From contig USEF01000013.1 in NCBI GenBank assembly GCA_900553475.1, positions 1 to 18,904 on the forward strand: a stretch of 18,904 bases of DNA, in the 5' to 3' direction. How positions within the stretch are numbered: position 1 is the stretch's first letter; every line of letters begins with the position of its first letter. The position numbers and the translations under genes are program-made. This stretch comes from an uncultured Collinsella sp. (GTDB taxonomy: Bacteria; Actinomycetota; Coriobacteriia; Coriobacteriales; Coriobacteriaceae). The notes beneath the pieces are model-generated. The model searched no databases and was not told the DNA's origin. It saw nothing but the letters and a program-made list of their open reading frames with translations. Below, piece by piece: positions 13,901 to 18,904 of this stretch.

Positions 13901-14329
13901 CTATTTCTTAGCGTGCTTGCCAGCACCCTTGCTGTCATCGGTGACCGAGATGAGCTGTCGGTCGGCCGCGCCATTGCGACGTGCGCGGCGGCGCTCCTCA
14001 GCGTCGCCCGCGTCGGCGGCGGCGCGATGAGCCTTGTTGACGTTAAAGACCTCGTCGTGCTTGCGCCACGGACCGACGGACTCGCCAAAGCTCATCTTAA
14101 GACCGGCGATAAAGCCGCCGAGCCAGCCGATCGGCGCAAACTGCACCAGCGGGAACAGCGAAAACACCCAAGTCAGCAGGACGACTGCCGCCGCGCCTGC
14201 AAAATTGGCGATCCAGTAGTCGCGCTTGGTGATCACGCGCTTTTCGCAGGCCCACTGGCCGCACAAAAAGCCAATGTAGATCGCAAAGAGAAAGAGCACC
14301 AGCGCTAGTACCACGAACGTCCAGCTCAT
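13901..14329 (-). CDS. Small membrane protein with two or three helices, function unknown
   Basis: A 142-residue protein. MSWTFVVLALVLFLFAIYIGFLCGQW is an N-terminal membrane helix, followed by a short loop KRVITKRDYW and a hydrophobic stretch about residues 37-70 that can hold one or two more helices. The C-terminal 60 residues are soluble and basic, with a RRRARRN cluster and a KHAKK end. I choose ATG 14329 because GGGGAG lies 8 bases upstream and the protein starts with its helix; the frame is open further up into the oxidoreductase end. It begins 5 bases after that gene's stop. No named family recognised. Confidence 0.75.
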   Translation of the reverse strand: MSWTFVVLALVLFLFAIYIGFLCGQWACEKRVITKRDYWIANFAGAAAVVLLTWVFSLFPLVQFAPIGWLGGFIAGLKMSFGESVGPWRKHDEVFNVNKAHRAAADAGDAEERRRARRNGAADRQLISVTDDSKGAGKHAKK

Positions 14330-14334
14330 GGGCG

Positions 14335-15414
14335 CTACTCCCCGTGATGGTGGCCGCAGCAGCACTCATGGCCGTCGTCATGGCCGTGGCCGCCGCAGCA
14401 CTCGTGGTCCTCGCCGTGATGGTGACCGCAACCGCACTCATGGTCGTCGCCGTGCTCGCCGCAACCGCAGCCGTCCTCGTGAGCGCCATGCTCCTCGGGA
14501 CGATACTGCGACCAGTCCAGACCGGCGGCGATGGCGTCGGCCTCCTCCTTATAGAGGACCGTGATGGCCTGGGTGCCCAGCTTGGCACCACCGATGGCGT
14601 CGAGCATGTCGTAGAGCGTAAAGGCCACGTCGGCGCCGGGCAGCGCAAGCTCGCGATCGTCGGCATAGGCGAGCGCCAAGCGCAGGTCCTTGATGAAGTG
14701 CTCGACCATAAAGCCGGGCTTGTAGTCGCCGTCGAGCGCCTTGGGCGCCAGGCTCTCCATAGCGCCGGACTTGCCGGTGCCGCCCAGGATCATCTGACGG
14801 GTCTTCTCCAGATCGAGGCCGCTCAGCTCGGCAAACGCCATGGCGTCTGCCATGCCAACCATGCAGGCGCCCAGCGACACCTGGTTGGCGAGCTTGGCAG
14901 CCTGGCCCTTGCCGGCGCCGTCGAAGCAGCAGATGTTGGCCGCGAAGGTGGCAAGGATGTCGCGGACCGGCGCGATGTCGTTCTCGGTGGCGCCCACGAT
15001 AGCAGTAAGCGTGCCGGCGATAGCTCCCGACTCACCGCCGGTGACGGGGCAGTCAAACGCCATGCGACCAGAAACCTGGGCGGCCTCGGCAATGTCGCGC
15101 GCCAGCTCGGGCGAGCTCGTGGTGAGGTCGATCAGGACCGCGCCGGGCTTAGTGCACGCGAGCAGGCCGTCGCCCGCCAGGTAGAGCTCCTCGACCTCGG
15201 AGGGATAGCCCACCATGGTAAAGACAACATCGGCGTTAGCCACGGCATCGGCCGGCGTATCGGCCCAAGCGGCACCGCGCTCGATAAGCGCGGCAGCCTT
15301 GGACTTGGTGCGGTTGTTGACCGTGACGGGATAGCCGGCATCCAGGATGTGACCGGCGATGGGGGCACCCATGATTCCGGTGCCGATAAATGCGACGGAG
15401 AGCTTGTTTGCCAT
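14335..15414 (-). CDS. 3-hydroxyisobutyrate/tartronate-semialdehyde-type NAD(P) oxidoreductase with His/Cys-rich tail
   Basis: A 359-residue protein. Residues 1-165 are a Rossmann domain starting VAFIGTGIMGAPIAGHILDAG (8-27), with NNRTKSKA (33-40) as cofactor site; Arg35 hints at NADPH. DCPVTGGESGA (121-131) is the substrate motif, and Lys174 in KGQAAKLANQ is the expected catalytic lysine. The helical C-terminal domain ends near 305. Family members are about 290-300 residues; here residues 309-359 add a tail with 14 His and 9 Cys, built of repeats such as GDDHECGCGHHHGE. Such tails bind Ni, Zn or Cu in metallochaperones. AAGGAAAGG precedes ATG 15414. The substrate is unknown: 2-hydroxy-acid or semialdehyde chemistry is expected from the family. 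Confidence 0.88.
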   Translation of the reverse strand: MANKLSVAFIGTGIMGAPIAGHILDAGYPVTVNNRTKSKAAALIERGAAWADTPADAVANADVVFTMVGYPSEVEELYLAGDGLLACTKPGAVLIDLTTSSPELARDIAEAAQVSGRMAFDCPVTGGESGAIAGTLTAIVGATENDIAPVRDILATFAANICCFDGAGKGQAAKLANQVSLGACMVGMADAMAFAELSGLDLEKTRQMILGGTGKSGAMESLAPKALDGDYKPGFMVEHFIKDLRLALAYADDRELALPGADVAFTLYDMLDAIGGAKLGTQAITVLYKEEADAIAAGLDWSQYRPEEHGAHEDGCGCGEHGDDHECGCGHHHGEDHECCGGHGHDDGHECCCGHHHGE

Positions 15415-15512
15415 GAAACCTTTCCTTTTAGGTTGGGTGTTATTACCAGGTTGGATACTCGGTGCCAGCGTTTGGGCTGTGAGTCGAGGGCGATAACGGA
15501 CGCAGCGCTTGC

Positions 15513-16466
15513 CTACTGACCGCGCACGCGGCGGGCGATACGGTCGGAAAGCGACGCCTTGTCGGCGCGGTTCTTACCCCAAAACGCGCAGCCCACCATG
15601 CCGGGGCCCACGTGCGAGCCGATGGTGGGACCCACGGAGCCGCGAATGATCGTGACGTCGGCGCAACCCTCCTCCTTGCGGATGGCAGCTTCGAGCCAGT
15701 CGCCGTCCTTCTCGGCATCGGCCGTCATGATGGCGATGGGCATGGTGCGATCGGGCACGTAGTTCTCGCGGAACGACTTGAGGATGGACTTGAGCGCCTT
15801 CTTGCGGCCGCGGTTGACGCCGATCAGCGACAGCGAGCCGGCAAGGTCGTAGGAGAGCTCGGGCTTGACATCGAGCTTTGCCGTGAGCTGTGCCGCCGCG
15901 GGCGGAATGCGGCCACCGGCAGCCAGTGCGTCGAAGCTCTCGAGCGTAAAGTAACCGTGGACGTAGGTCTTTGCCTCGTTTGCCCAATCGACCAGCTGCT
16001 TGGCGGTCAGTCCCGCCGAACGCTGGCGCACGGCCTCGAGCGCCAAGAGCGCGCCGGTCGCACAGGGCAGAGCGTTGTCGACCACGTACAGCTCAAAATC
16101 GGGATACTCGGCGCGCACGGCGTCCGCCGCCTGGCACGCGGAGTTGTAGCTCGACGACAGCGCCGAGGTAAAGCACAGGTAGACCGTGGGCGTGCCCTCC
16201 TTGGCACACTCGGTAAAGAACTCGATATAGCGACCGAGCGACACGGCGGAGGTAGACACGCGAGCGCCGGCGCGCATGCGGTCGTAGAACTCCTTAGGGC
16301 TCATGCTCGACCAGATATCGTCCGTGCGCTCCTCGCCATCGATGATAAAGGGGAAGCCCAAGATATCGACATCGAGGTTCGCGGCGACCTCGGGGCTAAA
16401 GTCGCAGCAGGTATCGACGACGATGCGGCAGCGGTCAGAATGGCCGGTAGATGCAGCCTTGTCCAT
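15513..16466 (-). CDS. DegV family fatty-acid-binding protein
   Basis: A 317-residue DegV-family protein. After a short leader come RIVVDTCCDFSPE (near 14-26), a DegV-like variant of the usual DSTSD entry, FPFIIDG, RVSTSAVSLGRY (69-80), with the TSAVS loop in the fatty-acid carboxylate position, CFTSALSSSYNSACQA and the C-terminal VGPTIGSHVGPGMVGCAFWG. DegV proteins (FakB in Staphylococcus) bind a fatty acid and present it to FakA kinase for phosphorylation. Cys at CCD where many relatives have ST is a mild variation. A TTG one codon upstream could start the frame, but ATG 16466 has AAGGAG at 8 bases. The gene lies just after the hpf terminator; no fakA is in view. Confidence 0.88.
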   Translation of the reverse strand: MDKAASTGHSDRCRIVVDTCCDFSPEVAANLDVDILGFPFIIDGEERTDDIWSSMSPKEFYDRMRAGARVSTSAVSLGRYIEFFTECAKEGTPTVYLCFTSALSSSYNSACQAADAVRAEYPDFELYVVDNALPCATGALLALEAVRQRSAGLTAKQLVDWANEAKTYVHGYFTLESFDALAAGGRIPPAAAQLTAKLDVKPELSYDLAGSLSLIGVNRGRKKALKSILKSFRENYVPDRTMPIAIMTADAEKDGDWLEAAIRKEEGCADVTIIRGSVGPTIGSHVGPGMVGCAFWGKNRADKASLSDRIARRVRGQ

Positions 16467-16484
16467 CAAAGCGACTCCTTACGT

Positions 16485-16508
16485 AAAAAGCCATCCGCAT
16501 GGGATGGC
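16485..16508 (-). terminator. Terminator after hpf
   Basis: GCCATCC (16490-16496) and GGATGGC (16502-16508) form the stem, with a T5 tract on the minus strand (16485-16489). The T tract ends about 5 bases before the AAGGAG site of the DegV gene, so read-through transcripts would be translated at once. Confidence 0.78.
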
Positions 16509-16515
16509 CGCCAAC

Positions 16516-16537
16516 CGTTAACTCATGCAAGTTAACG
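16516..16537 (-). repeat. Hairpin at the 3' end of hpf
   Basis: CGTTAAC (16516-16522) and GTTAACG (16531-16537) form a perfect 7-base stem with an 8-base loop, 4 bases past the hpf stop and just before the terminator stem. Confidence 0.5.
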
Positions 16538-16541
16538 TATT

Positions 16542-17126
16542 TTACTCGTCAAGTGTTTCGATACGGGGCTTGATGATGCCATATCCACCATTCTTACGGT
16601 GATACACCACATTGATGAGGCCAGTCGTCGCGTTCTCGAACACGTAGAAGTCATGGCCCAGCAGATCGGTCTGCACCAGCGCCTGCTCCTCAGTCATCGG
16701 GGTGACATCGATGACCTTCTCGCGGACGAGCAGGTCGTCGTCCTCCTCGGGCAGCAGCAGGTCGGCCAGATCCTCGACGCGCTCGACCGGTGCGACATCC
16801 GCGGCGCTGGCACCGCCCTGGCGGTTGTCCACAACCTTGGTCTTGAACTTGCGCAGCTGGCGGGTGACCTTATCGGCGGAGAGGTCGATGGCGGCGTACA
16901 TATCTGCACCGTGCTCGGCAACGCGAATCACCGAACCGCGGGCACGAACCGTAACCTCGACGATTGCCGGGTTGGGGTTCGAGGGGTTCTTCTCATAGCG
17001 AAGTACAACGTCGACCGTCATGGGCTCGATATCGAAAACCTTGAGCGCCTCGCCGATCTTCTCATCCACGTGCGCACGCAGAGCATCGGTTACCGTCGTC
17101 TTGCGTCCAGAAACCTTGATATCCAT
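16542..17126 (-). CDS. hpf: Ribosome hibernation-promoting factor, long form
   Basis: A 194-residue long-form HPF (RaiA/YfiA family). Residues 1-100 form the S30AE domain (MDIKVSGRKTTVTDALRAHVDEKIGEALKVF, then ADMYAAIDLSADKVTRQLRKFK). An acidic linker (about 105-135, EDLADLLLPEEDDD) leads to the C-terminal dimerisation domain (about 136-194, VIDVTPMTEEQALVQTDLLGHDFYVFEN, then YHRKNGGYGIIKPR). It binds the 30S subunit in stationary phase and pairs 70S ribosomes into 100S dimers. The frame opens 20 codons further up, but ATG 17126 matches the usual family start and follows TTGGAG by 6 bases. Monocistronic: terminators lie on both sides. Confidence 0.95.
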   Translation of the reverse strand: MDIKVSGRKTTVTDALRAHVDEKIGEALKVFDIEPMTVDVVLRYEKNPSNPNPAIVEVTVRARGSVIRVAEHGADMYAAIDLSADKVTRQLRKFKTKVVDNRQGGASAADVAPVERVEDLADLLLPEEDDDLLVREKVIDVTPMTEEQALVQTDLLGHDFYVFENATTGLINVVYHRKNGGYGIIKPRIETLDE

Positions 17127-17342
17127 ACGTGGCTCCAATCTGCCTCGGGGACTTACTGTACTGGCTATGTACCCATTGCCGTGCATTTAATCACGCGGAT
17201 TCCTAAAGACCCGAATAACGATTGCTTGATACCGCATACCGAAGTCTCGCACTTTTCTGTGGCAAAGTGCGCTATAGGAGGGGCCGGCGGCTTTGTATTT
17301 GGTCCCGAAAATTAGCTTTGACCTGCTGGTTTTATTGGGATG
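17127..17342. other. Intergenic region upstream of hpf
   Basis: No gene supported. A perfect 8-base inverted repeat CGCACTTT (17248-17255) / AAAGTGCG (17264-17271) lies in the probable hpf promoter or leader. I could not place a good -35/-10 pair. Confidence 0.5.
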
Positions 17343-17376
17343 AAAAAGCCGGGCTCCCCTATTGGGGAAGCCCGGC
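17343..17376 (-). terminator. Terminator of the solute-binding lipoprotein gene
   Basis: GCCGGGCTCCCC (17348-17359) pairs with GGGGAAGCCCGGC (17364-17376) with one bulged A and a 4-base loop, then T5 on the minus strand. Confidence 0.88.
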
Positions 17377-17442
17377 AGTGCGTGTTGAAACCGTGAAGAA
17401 GTGTCCTTTCCAACGTATAGGAGACACCACCCCTAGCAATAA

Positions 17443-18450
17443 CTAGCTATTGAGTTTGTTAATGTCGTCGTCGGTGATGGCGCCTTCCTGGCTGGACGAT
17501 TTGTCCTCGGAGGATGCGGTCTCATTGTTGGAATCGGAGGACTCGCTGCCGGAGGACGTGGTCTCACTGGACTCAGAGTCACCCGGCTGCACGCTAGCGC
17601 CCGAAACCGTCTTAGTGGTGAGGTCGTAGGGCATCGTGCCATACCAGACAGAGTGGACCGCCTCGAGCGTACCGTCGACCGTGATGTCGTCGAGGGCATC
17701 GCTCACGGCACGGCACAGTTCGTCATTGGACGAGAGGCCCGCAACACCAAGCGTCGAGGGCGCCTCGAGCGCACCGACATAGGAGACCTCGATCATCAGG
17801 CGTGCAAGGTAGCCGCCGGCCGTGGAGTCGCAGATCACATAGTCGACCTCGCCGGACTCGAGCGCCTCAAAGCACTCGTTGATGTTGGAGTAGGTCTTTT
17901 GGTTGGCGGTGATGCTCTGCTTAGCAAGCGCCTCCTGCGAGGCCGAGGACATCTGGACACCCAGAGTAGACGTGTTAAGGGTATCGGCGGAAACGCTTAG
18001 CGACCCACCATCGCTGGTTTTACCGAACACGGAAGCGGCATCGTACAGGCAGGTGCCAAGCGAGCTAACGTCCCCGTCTGTGGAGTTGATCTCGCCGATA
18101 AAGATATCAGCCTTTTTGTCGCCGAGCGCGGAACCCGCCGAGGACGCATCGACAAAGGCGACCTTAAGGCCCATGCGGCTTGCGAGGGCGCGGGCGGCGT
18201 CGACCGCATATCCCGTGAGCTCGCCGTCGGCGCCCTGCATGGCCTGCGGCGCATCGGAAGTATCGAGGGCAACCGTCAGGGTTCCGGGAGTGACCAGGGC
18301 ATCGTCCGACACCGCCGGCGTGACCGTCTCGTACTCGATCTGGTCGATCGTGGGAGTCGTGAACGTAGACAGAGGGTTGAACGCGCATCCGCTCAGGCCC
18401 AAAACGGCAATGACCGCTGCGGTCCCAGCACCTAACCGAGCCGCGTGCAT
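17443..18450 (-). CDS. Extracytoplasmic solute-binding lipoprotein (SBP family 3-like) with Ser/Glu-rich tail
   Basis: A protein of 335 residues from ATG 18450. The signal peptide MHAARLGAGTAAVIAVLGLSGC ends in a lipobox with Cys22. Residues about 50-270 follow the amino-acid-binding SBP 3 pattern: GTLTVALDTSDAPQAMQGADGELTGYAVDAARALASRMGLKVAFVD, then DIFIGEINST, NINECFEALESGEVDYVICDS and a closing DALDDITVDGTLEAVHSVWYG. About 50 further residues form a Ser/Glu/Thr-rich tail ending DDDINKLNS, unusual for this family. ATG 18468 (six codons upstream) is an alternative start; 18450 has GAGGGG at better distance. No permease or ATPase gene adjoins it. Polar amino acids are a guess as ligand. It is preceded by a long leader. 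Confidence 0.83.
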   Translation of the reverse strand: MHAARLGAGTAAVIAVLGLSGCAFNPLSTFTTPTIDQIEYETVTPAVSDDALVTPGTLTVALDTSDAPQAMQGADGELTGYAVDAARALASRMGLKVAFVDASSAGSALGDKKADIFIGEINSTDGDVSSLGTCLYDAASVFGKTSDGGSLSVSADTLNTSTLGVQMSSASQEALAKQSITANQKTYSNINECFEALESGEVDYVICDSTAGGYLARLMIEVSYVGALEAPSTLGVAGLSSNDELCRAVSDALDDITVDGTLEAVHSVWYGTMPYDLTTKTVSGASVQPGDSESSETTSSGSESSDSNNETASSEDKSSSQEGAITDDDINKLNS

Positions 18451-18469
18451 CAAGCTGCCCCTCACCATG

Positions 18470-18793
18470 TCCACTACCCTGCCTTCTGTGTCGTATACAA
18501 TCCGTGCGTTGCGCGGAATATCAGGTTGTTCCCACCAGCTGACCTGGTATTTGACCCCACACTTGCGCACCGGGGTGTTTGCTCGGGAGGCCGCAGCCAC
18601 CTTCACGACTGGCCCGCTCGCCCGCGAGGCGGTATTGCCCCAAAGAAAGTAGAACGGACGGTGCGGCTTACATCTAGGACGCGCCATGATCGCGCCGCGC
18701 GCACGCGGTCGCTTACGTGGATCCCTTTGACCGCGTCTGTCTTGGACTAGGACGGGCATTTCGTCCGTCCGCAACCACAGCCTGGTAGGAACG
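18470..18793 (-). ncRNA. Long structured 5' leader or unknown RNA element
   Basis: About 325 bases lie between a strong promoter and the lipoprotein gene. Minus-strand GACCGCGT/ACGCGGTC (arms 18703-18710 and 18729-18736) is a perfect 8-base stem, and GGACGG/CCGTCC forms another near 18752-18772. A later CCGTCCG (near 18655) can pair with the same CGGACGG, giving two exclusive structures. The lipoprotein frame stays open through it, but the peptide (rich in Arg, Pro, Trp) does not look like a real N-terminus. I could not match it to RNase P, tmRNA, SRP RNA or a riboswitch I know. Confidence 0.45.
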
Positions 18794-18799
18794 AAGCGC

Positions 18800-18828
18800 A
18801 TTATAGCTAAGTTCAAGCTAAAGTTTAA
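18800..18828 (-). promoter_or_regulatory. Strong promoter of the lipoprotein leader
   Basis: On the minus strand TTAAAC (18823-18828), a 17-base spacer and a perfect TATAAT (18800-18805). Transcription would start near 18793, some 340 bases upstream of the lipoprotein start codon. Confidence 0.6.
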
Positions 18829-18904
18829 GGTTAGGGGCGTCATTCGCATCGCGAGTACAGATTTCGCAGGTCGGGGCGGATCATTCGTGCCCCCATGAAG
18901 CCCG

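Noticed and set aside
12917..14308. Plus-strand 463-residue frame across icd, the helical-repeat gene and the membrane gene
   Set aside because: It spans three minus-strand genes and their spacers and shows no family pattern; icd in particular has all its catalytic residues on the minus strand.
17222..17446. Plus-strand 74-residue frame between hpf and the lipoprotein gene
   Set aside because: It runs through a hairpin and the lipoprotein terminator, lacks a ribosome site and has no recognisable domain.
18480..18793. RNase P RNA, tmRNA or SRP RNA in the leader
   Set aside because: The conserved cores of these RNAs (for example GAGGAAAGTCC, the tRNA-like end of tmRNA, the GGAAGGAAGCAG-type SRP tip) are not present. 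A covariance search was not possible here.
18470..18849. The lipoprotein starting 127-133 codons further upstream
   Set aside because: The longer peptide would bury the lipoprotein signal in the middle of the protein; the segment has promoter and hairpin features instead.
1..18904. CRISPR array, insertion sequence, prophage or tRNA gene
   Set aside because: No regularly spaced direct repeats, transposase, integrase or cloverleaf sequence was seen by reading both strands.

Overview
The window is high-GC bacterial DNA with tightly packed genes, clear AGGAGG-type ribosome binding sites and T-tract terminators. Mannose-family PTS genes, a LacC-type sugar kinase, a LacX-type mutarotase, DegV and a long-form hibernation factor point to a Gram-positive gut anaerobe. 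My best guess is a Coriobacteriia member, probably Collinsella. That is inference from gene content and style, not a database match. All genes are on the minus strand except one flavodoxin gene.

Bases 1-10400 hold an amino-sugar/galactose-type catabolic region best read as N-acetylgalactosamine (GalNAc) use. On the minus strand, from high to low coordinate, the transporter operon is EIIA (10250), a YajC-like protein, EIIB, EIIC and EIID (ending at 7044, terminator 6944-6977). Then come a GntR/UTRA repressor (6858-6127), an AgaS-type SIS deaminase/isomerase (6012-4846, own terminator) and a NagA/AgaA deacetylase (4728-3559). The plus-strand flavodoxin gene (2899-3483) converges on nagA. Divergent from it is a LacX-like mutarotase, then a LacC-type tagatose-6-phosphate kinase, a decayed C-terminal nagA fragment and a YhcH/YiaL protein, ending in a terminator near position 91-142. 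The predicted route is GalNAc -> GalNAc-6-P (PTS) -> GalN-6-P (NagA) -> tagatose-6-P (AgaS) -> tagatose-1,6-bisP (LacC). No tagatose-bisphosphate aldolase is in the window. A TGGT-N4-ACCA operator, typical in spacing of NagR/DasR-type GntR sites, sits before agaS and again before the PTS operon.

Bases 10251-10882 are a 632-base intergenic region rich in nested inverted repeats built from CGGT/ACCG. Bases 10883-15414 form a second minus-strand cluster: a 3-hydroxyisobutyrate-dehydrogenase-family oxidoreductase with a striking His/Cys-rich C-terminal tail, a small membrane protein, a helical-repeat protein, an NAD-type isocitrate dehydrogenase and a membrane-anchored SurA/foldase-like protein.

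Bases 15513-18904 carry a DegV protein, long-form hpf, and a solute-binding lipoprotein without a permease. The lipoprotein gene is preceded by a strong promoter and a long, apparently structured leader that I cannot assign to a known RNA family.
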